A DNA stretch of 64,000 nucleotides. Origin: Chitinophagaceae bacterium (GTDB lineage Bacteria > Bacteroidota > Bacteroidia > Chitinophagales > Chitinophagaceae). The stretch is from NCBI GenBank assembly GCA_017307755.1, contig JAFKGQ010000018.1, forward strand, positions 186,001 to 250,000. The letters run 5' to 3'. A program made the translations under genes and the position numbers. How positions within the stretch are numbered: position 1 is the stretch's first letter; each line of letters begins with the position of its first letter. Below are positions 26,562 through 34,055 of this stretch, piece after piece. Under the pieces are notes generated by a model, which was not told where the DNA came from, ran no database searches, and saw only the letters and a program-made list of their open reading frames with translations.

Positions 26562-27644
26562 TTACAACACCTCCATCTTCTGCGTATATACTTTCCCCGT
26601 CTGCTCATGTTGTAATCTCAAAAAATAAACCCCTGCCGCCACTGTCCCCGGGATATTCAAAAGCTCCGTCCTCGATTCCTTCACCCCTTCAATATGTATA
26701 GACTCCACCAGCGATCCGGCAGTACTGAACAGCTGCACCAGATAATTCCCCGGTACAGGCCGTTTCAGCGACAGAGTCACGGACGCTCCCCGCGCCACCG
26801 GATTGGGGTAGACAGTAAAAGGCTTGCTGACCAATCCGAGAAAAGCAAGGGTGTCCCGCACAACATCCTGCACAGTAATCGTCGTTGTACAGGTGATCAT
26901 CAACTTACCCTTTGTCCATCCATAGCTGTTGATCGTAGCCGCAGGCAATTCCCCGACAGCCCTTGGCAACCGCAACACCCGCACATATTCATTCTTACCA
27001 ATATCTGTCATATCGAACAGCGTGGTCGCATATCCTACCGCTGATATCTCCATCTGCCGGGCTCTCCTCACTTCCTTTCGCGAAAAACTAATCCAGCCCG
27101 CTGAGTCCGCCATACGTTGTACCGCCCCCCTTCCCCACCGTACGGAAGCCCAGGGGATAGGCTCGGTGCTGGTAGCATCTATTATCCTGACCCTTAGCTC
27201 TTCGGAGATCACCGGTATCCCCCTGGAAGCAATCCCACCCAGGATAATATTGATAGGCTCAGACTGATTTGTCATCCCCCCGGGGGCAATCTCTCTTGGA
27301 TCGATGCGCTCTATCTGCGGCCCCTTCACCTTACCCATCTGCGCAGATGCCTCCGAAGATGCCAGCCAACCCGCGAGTAACAGCTGCCACCACAGCACCC
27401 ACCGCCTCCTTCCCGAAACCCTTGCAGGCGTCAGATCCCTGTTTAGCTGATCGTTCGTAAACCTGCCGCAAACTGATCTGCCCGCCCCCGACAACCAGGA
27501 AAGAACCTCCTGGTCGCTCATCATTGAAAAATCCACTACCGTCTTTTTACAGGAGCTACAAAAACGCCCCTCCGCATTTGGTTGCATATTACCCCACTGC
27601 TCGTGACAGGGGTCGGTGATAAATAGTTGTATCTTTTCCGGCAT
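26562..27644 (-). CDS. T9SS type A sorting domain protein with N-terminal cysteine motif
   Basis: A 360-residue protein with an unusual layout. The first 78 residues are soluble and carry C13 (D-P-C-H-E-Q-W), C29 and C32 (F-C-S-S-C-K-K-T-V-V-D-F-S) and C59. A hydrophobic segment at about 80-102 ends in A-S-A-Q, like a signal peptide displaced from the N-terminus. A carboxypeptidase-regulatory-like region lies near 150-220. The C-terminal 80 residues are a type IX secretion sorting domain (V-Y-P-N-P-V to K-M-E-V-L). The cysteine motif is common in Bacteroidota membrane proteins but its role is unknown. It is divergent from the sigma factor. Confidence 0.82.
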   Translation of the reverse strand: MPEKIQLFITDPCHEQWGNMQPNAEGRFCSSCKKTVVDFSMMSDQEVLSWLSGAGRSVCGRFTNDQLNRDLTPARVSGRRRWVLWWQLLLAGWLASSEASAQMGKVKGPQIERIDPREIAPGGMTNQSEPINIILGGIASRGIPVISEELRVRIIDATSTEPIPWASVRWGRGAVQRMADSAGWISFSRKEVRRARQMEISAVGYATTLFDMTDIGKNEYVRVLRLPRAVGELPAATINSYGWTKGKLMITCTTTITVQDVVRDTLAFLGLVSKPFTVYPNPVARGASVTLSLKRPVPGNYLVQLFSTAGSLVESIHIEGVKESRTELLNIPGTVAAGVYFLRLQHEQTGKVYTQKMEVL

Positions 27645-27730
27645 AAGCTTTCATTTCCATACGGATGCCCCCTCCACAGAAATTGCATAAGCCCTGCCGA
27701 ATTTTAGTTATTTTAGGGGCTTAATCGCTG

Positions 27731-28330
27731 TTGTCTTTTTTAAAGAACATACCATCCCATTCCGCCGGTGACGCCGACCTGGTAGCAGCCTACCGGAAAT
27801 CGGGGGACCTTACCCTCCTGGCAACGCTCTATCAGCCCTATATGGACCTGCTGTACGGCGTCGCCCTGAAATATCTGGGAGAGCCGGAGACAGCCAAAGA
27901 TGCCGTAATGGCCATCTTCGAAGAACTGGCACAAAAGCTGCTCAAACATGAGGTGGAGAACTTTAAAGGCTGGCTATATACCTTGGCTAAGAATCACTGC
28001 CTGATGCAGTTACGTTCGACCCGACGGATGAGGACAGGCGAGTTCGACCCCGATCATATGCAAATAGGGGAAGAAGTGCATCTGAATGGTGTATTTGAAA
28101 AGGAACAACAGCTTGACCAATTGTCGAAATGCCTGGAAACCCTTTCATCCGAACAAAAGACCGTCGTAGAGTTATTCTATTTACAACACAAATGTTATAA
28201 GGACATCGGGACAATGACAGGTCTGGAGTGGAATAAGGTGAGAAGCCATATTCAAAATGGCAGAAGGAACCTGAAGATCTGTATGGAACAGCAGACATTC
28301 AGTGCAACACCCATTGTAAGATCAAAATGA
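27731..28330 (+). CDS. RNA polymerase sigma-70 family factor (ECF type)
   Basis: A 199-residue sigma factor with region 2 at about 28-95 (Y-Q-P-Y-M-D-L-L-Y-G and F-K-G-W-L-Y-T-L-A) and region 4 at about 128-180 (L-S-S-E-Q-K-T-V-V-E-L-F-Y). A stop codon lies nine bases before 27731, and no ATG or GTG occurs early enough to spare region 2, so TTG 27731 is the likely start (CTG 27728 is the only other choice). Its TGA overlaps the ATG of the next gene as ATGA. The pair therefore looks like a sigma factor with its own regulator. Confidence 0.9.
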   Translation: MSFLKNIPSHSAGDADLVAAYRKSGDLTLLATLYQPYMDLLYGVALKYLGEPETAKDAVMAIFEELAQKLLKHEVENFKGWLYTLAKNHCLMQLRSTRRMRTGEFDPDHMQIGEEVHLNGVFEKEQQLDQLSKCLETLSSEQKTVVELFYLQHKCYKDIGTMTGLEWNKVRSHIQNGRRNLKICMEQQTFSATPIVRSK

Positions 28331-29676
28331 ACGATAAGGATAAACATACCTCCATGTATTCATCCTCAGATATCGAAAAATATCTGAATGGGGAGCTGTC
28401 TGCTCCTGAAATGCATGCATTGGAACGTGCGGCCCTGGACGACCCCTTCCTGGCCGATGCGTTGGACGGTATGGAGATCCATCGGCGCCTGCCGGAACAA
28501 GCCCCATTCCGGGAGGATATCGCCGAATTACAGCAAAGACTTCAAAAAAGGGTAGCTGCAAAAGAAAAAAATAAAGCCCGGGCATTCCCGCTTCCCATGC
28601 GGTATGCGGCTGCTGTGATATTATTGGCGGGATTAGGGATTACCGCCTATTATACAGCGTTTAATAACCATAGATCCCCGGCGGCGGTGGCCCAGTCGCA
28701 CGTCCCATCAGCATCGCCTGTCACCGACTCCGCTCCTTCCGCTGAAAAGGCCCTTCCGCTGGCGGATACTACCACTGCACAGTCGTCTGCCAACACCGCC
28801 TCCGTCCCACAGCCATCAGCGATAGCCAGGAAAAAAGACAGAGAGGTGAGCGTGGCGAATAACGTTGCAAGTACGCTGGCCAAACAGACAGAGCAGGCAG
28901 CGATGGATAAAACCCCCTCCCTGGCCGATGAACGAGCCATTGCCGGAAAAACATCAGAGCAAGTCCGGCTCGACACCCTCCGACTGCACTTCGACACCGG
29001 CGCACTGGCTAAAAGAGTCGCGGGCATACAGATTAATAGTAATTATTTAAAAGCCGGTCCGGAGGATAAGTTCGTATTTTCCGGGCAAGTGACAGACGAA
29101 CACAACAACCCGCTGGCCGGAGCTTTCCTGGCGTTGAAAAACAATCAGCACATCAATGCCACGACGGATAAGAACGGCTTTTTTAACCTCCGTCTGAATA
29201 ATAAGTTTGACACCAGCTCCACGGTTCTGGTAAACCATGTCGGTTATGAACAAGGGGCCATGTCCCTTAACACAGATAACAAAAAAGGTAATTTTATCCA
29301 ATTGCAGTCCCAGCCAGCCTCATTAAATGAAGTAGTCATAGTAGGCTACGGCGCCAAAAGAAAGGAGATCATGCGGCAAAACATCGATGCCCAGCACAAA
29401 GCGCTCTCACTGGTGGCCGTCCCTGCTGCAGGATGGCCGGCCTATAGGGAATACCTGGAATCAGCCAGGACCACCGCCAATCTGGACTCCACTCTCCGTG
29501 GCGATGAAGCCATTTCTTTTATTGTCAGTAAGAATGGAGAGCTGTCCTCCTTTAAAGTGGAACAATCCATCTCACCCGCTCATGATTCTGCCACTATCCG
29601 GATGATCAAACAAGGCCCCGCCTGGCAGCTTTTATCAGGCAAAAAGGCCAGGGCCCGCGTCATCCTCACTTACTAG
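28327..29676 (+). CDS. Anti-sigma-like membrane protein with carboxypeptidase-regulatory and TonB-like C-terminal domains
   Basis: A 449-residue protein with one transmembrane helix (about 91-110). The cytoplasmic part (1-85) has Y-L-N-G-E-L-S-A-P-E-M-H-A-L-E-R-A, as in Bacteroidota anti-sigma factors without zinc ligands. Outside the membrane come an A/P/S-rich linker, a carboxypeptidase-regulatory-like domain (about 245-325), a short N-E-V-V-I-V-G-Y-G segment as at the start of SusC plugs, and a TonB-C-like end (about 385-449). It is translationally coupled to the sigma factor. I infer that it holds the sigma factor and senses something at the envelope; the domain mixture is uncommon. Confidence 0.8.
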   Translation: MNDKDKHTSMYSSSDIEKYLNGELSAPEMHALERAALDDPFLADALDGMEIHRRLPEQAPFREDIAELQQRLQKRVAAKEKNKARAFPLPMRYAAAVILLAGLGITAYYTAFNNHRSPAAVAQSHVPSASPVTDSAPSAEKALPLADTTTAQSSANTASVPQPSAIARKKDREVSVANNVASTLAKQTEQAAMDKTPSLADERAIAGKTSEQVRLDTLRLHFDTGALAKRVAGIQINSNYLKAGPEDKFVFSGQVTDEHNNPLAGAFLALKNNQHINATTDKNGFFNLRLNNKFDTSSTVLVNHVGYEQGAMSLNTDNKKGNFIQLQSQPASLNEVVIVGYGAKRKEIMRQNIDAQHKALSLVAVPAAGWPAYREYLESARTTANLDSTLRGDEAISFIVSKNGELSSFKVEQSISPAHDSATIRMIKQGPAWQLLSGKKARARVILTY

Positions 29677-29746
29677 ACCCGTTCATCCAAACTTAAAGCC
29701 GGGATTATCCCCCATTCGTGTAAATTCGGTGTCTAAATAATTACAC

Positions 29747-30583
29747 ATGCTAAGGTCAATTCTTTTGTTTGCTTTATTTATCTCATTGTATTGCTCCACC
29801 AGCGCCCAGTCTATCAAAACCCCGGCACCCTCCCCGCCTCAATTCGTCAGACAGGACTTCGGTCTTTCCAACATCGAACTGTCCTACTCACGGCCAGGTA
29901 TAAAAGGGCGTACCATTTTTGGCGACCTGGTGCCCTATGGGAAGGTTTGGCGGACAGGCGCCAACCAGGCAACAACACTTACTTTCGGAGATGATATCAC
30001 GATTGAAGGTACCAGGGTCCCTGCCGGTAAATATGGTCTGCTAACCATACCCGACAAAGACGAATGGACCATTATTATCACCCGTCAGCTTGACGTCACC
30101 AGCCCTGCCGCCTACAAACAGGACCAGGATGTAGTGCGTGTAAGATCCAAGGTAGAGGAATTGCCTTTCTCCATCGAATCTTTTACCATCCTCTTTAGCG
30201 ATGTCACGTCTACCTCCTGTCGTCTGGACCTTTGCTGGGACAAAACAGTCGTTTCTTTTATCGTCAATACCGACATCGACAGCAGGGTCATGACCCAGAT
30301 AGACAATGCGCTGAATAAGGACAACCGCCCTTATTATACAGCTGCGGTCTTCTATCTGGATAACGGGAAAGACCTGAACAAAGCCCTGGAATGGTTTGAC
30401 AAAGCCATCGCACAGGACCCTAAAGCCTTTTATGCCGTCTATCAGAAGGCCCGCTGCCAGGCGAAAATGGGTAGAAAGCAGGATGCGATTGCTACGGCAA
30501 AGAAGTCCATCGAGCTGTCAAAACAGGTCAATAATGCGGATTATGTGGCGCTCAACGAAAAACTCATTTCCTCTCTGCAATAA
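29747..30583 (+). CDS. DUF2911 domain-containing secreted protein with TPR-like tail
   Basis: A 278-residue exported protein with signal peptide ending near S-T-S-A-Q. The DUF2911 domain (about 30-180) has the recognisable Y-S-R-P-x-x-K-G-R-x-I-F-G-x-L-V-P-Y-G and W-R-T-G-A-N. The C-terminal 90 residues hold two helical repeats of TPR type (A-L-E-W-F-D-K-A-I-A-Q-D-P). The family is common in Bacteroidota and has no assigned activity. It is convergent with the lipoprotein gene; an 8-bp inverted repeat (30577-30584 with 30598-30605) overlaps both stop codons. Confidence 0.9.
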   Translation: MLRSILLFALFISLYCSTSAQSIKTPAPSPPQFVRQDFGLSNIELSYSRPGIKGRTIFGDLVPYGKVWRTGANQATTLTFGDDITIEGTRVPAGKYGLLTIPDKDEWTIIITRQLDVTSPAAYKQDQDVVRVRSKVEELPFSIESFTILFSDVTSTSCRLDLCWDKTVVSFIVNTDIDSRVMTQIDNALNKDNRPYYTAAVFYLDNGKDLNKALEWFDKAIAQDPKAFYAVYQKARCQAKMGRKQDAIATAKKSIELSKQVNNADYVALNEKLISSLQ

Positions 30584-30605
30584 GTCTGCTCAGCGGTCTT
30601 ATTGC
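30577..30605. terminator. Weak inverted repeat across two convergent stop codons
   Basis: gcaataag at 30577-30584 pairs perfectly with cttattgc at 30598-30605 around a 13-base loop. It arises because both genes end in L-Q-stop. It might act as a two-way terminator, but there is no U tract. Confidence 0.3.
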
Positions 30606-32044
30606 AAATGGGCCAGCCACAGACTGGCGTTCATGAACAGCTGCGTATGACTCAATATCGGCCAGCTTACAAAAAGGTTATTGCCCGCAGCACCCGTACC
30701 ATCATCCATGGGTGAACTGTCGGTAACGACAAATACACGCCCGGTACCAAAAGTGGAAGAAGCGCACATGATATGCGTATTATTCTGCGTAAACCCGGAT
30801 TGCCAGATCAAACCCTGTACTGCGCTGTTGGCCGAAGGATTGACGGTGATGGTAGCGCCATTGTTGAACTGTAATTGAGAGACATCGCCCTGTGATCCAT
30901 GGAGGATAGGATTGGCGCTGCCCCCCGTCCATACATTGCCGCTGGTTTCCGTTATATTGGTCAGGTCGATGCTAAAGCCAAATGGATTCACAGCGACGCT
31001 GTTATTGGTCATCAGGTCATTCCAGATATCCGGAGAATCATGCCCGTCATTGTTGCGGTCGGATACGGTATGATCCGAGATCATAAAGAGGCCCCCTCCA
31101 TGACTGACAAAATTCAGGATAGCTGTCTTTTCAGCAGCAGAAAAAAGGATATTTGGCTCATCTACGACAAATACATCATAATGGGACAAGTCCTGCACAT
31201 TGGAAGCATTCCCATATGTGATGGCAGTACCTGAAGGAAGGGTTTCCACCGTATTGCCCGCCTTGACCAGTGCAATACCCCAACTGGAAATAGCGCCTGT
31301 CCAGAATGTCTCCGGTGTAGAGGCGGTAATGGAAGATTGCGCCGGTGTAGGCGTCCGCTGCGGAATACCGCCATCTTCATCGATTACCCAGTCCGCGTTC
31401 CCGGCAGTCTCTGCTTTTGTTGCGTCGAAGAGGAACTTCTTACCTCCACCTGTCCCTCCGCCTCCGCTGCCGTTGACAATAAGATCGTCAAAATTGATAC
31501 GATTGCTCGTTCCGTCCGTTTTACGCAGTTGGAATCGGACATTACCCGTCACAGAAAGCGTAAAGGAAGCGGTTTGTAAAGTAGTAGAGCTGGTAGTAAC
31601 CGTAGCTCCAGCCTGCGTAAAGGAAGTGCCGCCGTCAGTGCTGTACCAGAGCTGCCAGGTGCTGCTGCCGTCAGATCCAAAGACAGCATGCTGGACAGTG
31701 ACGGAAGTTGCCCCTCCCGTTATATCGAATTGCATAGTGATCGTTCCCGAATTGCGCACCCTGGCCGACTGGGCGCCGTTCTTTCTGTCCGTGGAGAGAT
31801 TGCCCAGCAGCGCATCGTTGAAGTTCCATACACCAGTGGCCAACGTGACATTGCCCGCAGCATAAGCTGTTTTGGCGCCTGTCTCAAAATTTTCGGTAGT
31901 GGTGGTAAGTGCAGCGGCTTTCAACAACTGCATCGCCTGCTGGCCGGACAAAGGCATTGCGGAGGGAAAGGTCAGTTCATCGGCTTTTTTTTCACAGGCG
32001 GCAAAAAGCGCTATAAAAAACAACAATAAGGGCGCCTTGTTCAT
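30599..32044 (-). CDS. Secreted lipoprotein with beta-sandwich and glutamine-amidotransferase-like domain
   Basis: A 481-residue lipoprotein (acceptor cysteine C17 in A-A-C-E-K). Residues about 50-195 form a beta-sandwich rich in S, T and G (F-E-T-G-A-K-T-A-Y to I-N-F-D-D-L-I-V-N-G), a type I have seen at the N-terminus of Bacteroidota secreted endonucleases. A G-G-G-G-T-G-G-G linker follows. The C-terminal half has a Rossmann-like, class I amidotransferase-type domain (Y-D-V-F-V-V-D-E-P, V-S-H-G-G-G-L-F-M-I-S-D-H). No catalytic triad is evident, so a binding role is as likely as an enzymatic one. Confidence 0.72.
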   Translation of the reverse strand: MNKAPLLLFFIALFAACEKKADELTFPSAMPLSGQQAMQLLKAAALTTTTENFETGAKTAYAAGNVTLATGVWNFNDALLGNLSTDRKNGAQSARVRNSGTITMQFDITGGATSVTVQHAVFGSDGSSTWQLWYSTDGGTSFTQAGATVTTSSTTLQTASFTLSVTGNVRFQLRKTDGTSNRINFDDLIVNGSGGGGTGGGKKFLFDATKAETAGNADWVIDEDGGIPQRTPTPAQSSITASTPETFWTGAISSWGIALVKAGNTVETLPSGTAITYGNASNVQDLSHYDVFVVDEPNILFSAAEKTAILNFVSHGGGLFMISDHTVSDRNNDGHDSPDIWNDLMTNNSVAVNPFGFSIDLTNITETSGNVWTGGSANPILHGSQGDVSQLQFNNGATITVNPSANSAVQGLIWQSGFTQNNTHIMCASSTFGTGRVFVVTDSSPMDDGTGAAGNNLFVSWPILSHTQLFMNASLWLAHLQ

Positions 32045-32075
32045 AATAGATAAAGTTTTGCCCCTAAAGTTAGGT

Positions 32076-33764
32076 CTAATCCTTATGGCGAGTATTAAGT
32101 TTAGATGAAAAGAACTGTATCAGCTCGCTCAATAACATTACCCCCGCAGCTCCTACTACATTGAACCAGAGGAAGCTCAAAGAGATAATGCCTTTTCGCC
32201 CGAGCACGTTCAGCAGGATCACCAGCGCTTCTGTAATAATGGCGCTGATAAACACCGCTGTGCCGCCGATCCTCTTACGATAGAAGGCCACCAGGAAAAT
32301 ACCCAATATCACGCCATAAAATAATGAGCCCAATACGTTGACGGCTTCGATAAGGCTGTTACCGAGGTTGTAAGCCAGCTGTGCCACCGCAACACAAAAG
32401 ACGCCCCAGAAAAAAGTATAGATACGGGAAAACTGAAACTCTTTTTCCTGGCTGAGCGGTTTGGAATATCGCTTGTGAAAATCCACGATCGTACATGAGG
32501 ACAGCGAATTCAACGTAGCCGCGATGGAACCCCATGCCGCCAAAAATATGACGGCGATCAGCAGCCCGATCAGTCCCCTGGGCAAATAGTCCATTACAAA
32601 CCGCAGAAAAATATAGTTGGTGTCATTGTCATCCCCGCCGACCTCCTTGTCGTTCAACCACCGTTTGAGGGTGCTGCGATAGCCGGCCTTGGCCGATGCG
32701 ATCTCTTGCAATTGCTGTCTGGTCAGGGAAGTTGTCTGCAGCCGTGTCTTCTCAGTCTCCCCATACGCTTTTTCAAGGATCACCAGCGAGTCCTTGTATT
32801 TGGACCTGGCCAACAGGTCCAGCTGCGATTGATTAAAAAATACAGGTTCCGGATTGAACTGATAAAAAGCAAAGACCAATACTCCCAGTAAAAGGATAAG
32901 GAACTGCATGGGCACTTTTACCAATCCATTCATCAACAACCCCAGACGGCTTTCGCTGACCGACTTTGCCGTAAGGTACCGGCCCACCTGCGATTGGTCC
33001 GTGCCAAAATAGGACAAGGCAAGAAAAAAACCGCCGATGATCCCGCTAAAAAGATTATAACGGTCGTTCCAGTTAAATCCTTTTTCGCTGATGCCGGTGG
33101 TAATGATATTCAGTTTGCCCGCCTTGCCGCCAATGTGCAAAGCCTCCGAAAGCCCTACTCCCTCCGGCAAACGATGGACCACCATGTATCCTGCCACAAA
33201 CATCCCGCCAAAAATAATGATCAGCTGCAGCTGCTGTGTATAAGCGACGGCTTTCGCGCCCCCTGTCACCGTATAGATGATGAGGAGCCCGCCCATAAAG
33301 ATATTGGTCCAGACAATGTCCCAGCCCAGCAGGGATGACAGGATAATGGAAGGCGCCGAGATGCTGATGCCGGTGGAAAGCCCCCTTTGCAACAGGAATA
33401 GAAAAGAGGTTAACGTCCTTGTCTTGAGGTCAAACCGTTGTTCCAGGAATTCATAGGCTGTGTAGATCTTTAGCCGGTGGAAGGCAGGTACGAATGTAAT
33501 ACAAAGGATCACCATGGCCAACGGAAGACCAAAATAGTACTGGACAAAACGCATGCCGTCCGTATATGCCTGACCGGGAGCAGAGAGAAAGGTGACAGCG
33601 CTGGCCTGGGTCCCCATGATGCCCAACAATACCATGTACCAGGGCACCATTCTGTTGGCCAGGAAATATCCATCCAGGTCCCGGCTGGTACGGCCCTTAT
33701 ACAAGCCGTAGGCAATGATGGCAAACAATGTCAGGACCAGGACTATCCAGTCGGGGCGGCTCAT
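32076..33764 (-). CDS. Sodium:solute symporter (SSS family)
   Basis: A 562-residue inner membrane transporter with about thirteen predicted helices. It shows the SSS pattern near the N-terminus (Y-F-L-A-N-R-M-V-P-W-Y) and the sodium-site helix with G-T-Q-A-S-A-V-T-F-L-S-A-P-G. A soluble loop of about 60 residues (near 325-390) interrupts the helices. The substrate is unknown; the company of an M14 peptidase and a PIG-L deacetylase suggests a product of those enzymes, such as an amino acid or amino sugar. Its ATG overlaps the stop of the 42-residue gene upstream (ATGA). Confidence 0.93.
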   Translation of the reverse strand: MSRPDWIVLVLTLFAIIAYGLYKGRTSRDLDGYFLANRMVPWYMVLLGIMGTQASAVTFLSAPGQAYTDGMRFVQYYFGLPLAMVILCITFVPAFHRLKIYTAYEFLEQRFDLKTRTLTSFLFLLQRGLSTGISISAPSIILSSLLGWDIVWTNIFMGGLLIIYTVTGGAKAVAYTQQLQLIIIFGGMFVAGYMVVHRLPEGVGLSEALHIGGKAGKLNIITTGISEKGFNWNDRYNLFSGIIGGFFLALSYFGTDQSQVGRYLTAKSVSESRLGLLMNGLVKVPMQFLILLLGVLVFAFYQFNPEPVFFNQSQLDLLARSKYKDSLVILEKAYGETEKTRLQTTSLTRQQLQEIASAKAGYRSTLKRWLNDKEVGGDDNDTNYIFLRFVMDYLPRGLIGLLIAVIFLAAWGSIAATLNSLSSCTIVDFHKRYSKPLSQEKEFQFSRIYTFFWGVFCVAVAQLAYNLGNSLIEAVNVLGSLFYGVILGIFLVAFYRKRIGGTAVFISAIITEALVILLNVLGRKGIISLSFLWFNVVGAAGVMLLSELIQFFSSKLNTRHKD

Positions 33765-33889
33765 GAAAAGTGTTTAGTCAGAAAATAAAAGAACAGGATC
33801 AGCAGCACCAGACTGCCGATGACAAGCCTATACCACGTACTCCACTTTTTGAATAAAGGCGGTCGCTCCTCCTGTTCCTCCGTGTTCAT
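33761..33889 (-). CDS. Small single-pass membrane protein (42 residues)
   Basis: The frame runs from ATG 33889 to TGA 33763-33761. The first 20 residues are polar and acidic (M-N-T-E-E-Q-E-E-R-P-P), followed by one transmembrane helix (about W-Y-R-L-V-I-G-S-L-V-L-L-I-L-F-F-Y) and a short basic end. The stop overlaps the symporter ATG by four bases, which implies translational coupling. I know no named family. A small subunit or stabiliser of the symporter is a reasonable inference. Confidence 0.7.
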   Translation of the reverse strand: MNTEEQEERPPLFKKWSTWYRLVIGSLVLLILFFYFLTKHFS

Positions 33890-33900
33890 GATATAAAAAG

Positions 33901-34053
33901 TTACTTCTTTTTCCTGTTAGCTATCAGTGAAGCCACGATCAGGCCGATTAGAAGCCCTACGATCAAGCCGATGGTCGCGTGCTTGATAAATCGCCCGATG
34001 ATCAACCCCACGACAATAGCGATGACGATCATGATATCCCTTCTACGGCCCAT
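33901..34053 (-). CDS. Small two-helix membrane protein (50 residues), glycine-rich
   Basis: The frame runs from ATG 34053 to TAA at 33901, filling the space between the PIG-L gene (2-base gap) and the 42-residue gene (11-base gap). It begins with a basic M-G-R-R-R-D, then two hydrophobic stretches (about residues 7-20 and 28-45) rich in glycine and isoleucine, and ends N-R-K-K-K. The pattern resembles small glycine-zipper membrane proteins. No function is known to me. Its tight fit in the operon is the main evidence that it is real. Confidence 0.65.
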   Translation of the reverse strand: MGRRRDIMIVIAIVVGLIIGRFIKHATIGLIVGLLIGLIVASLIANRKKK

Positions 34054-34055
34054 TC

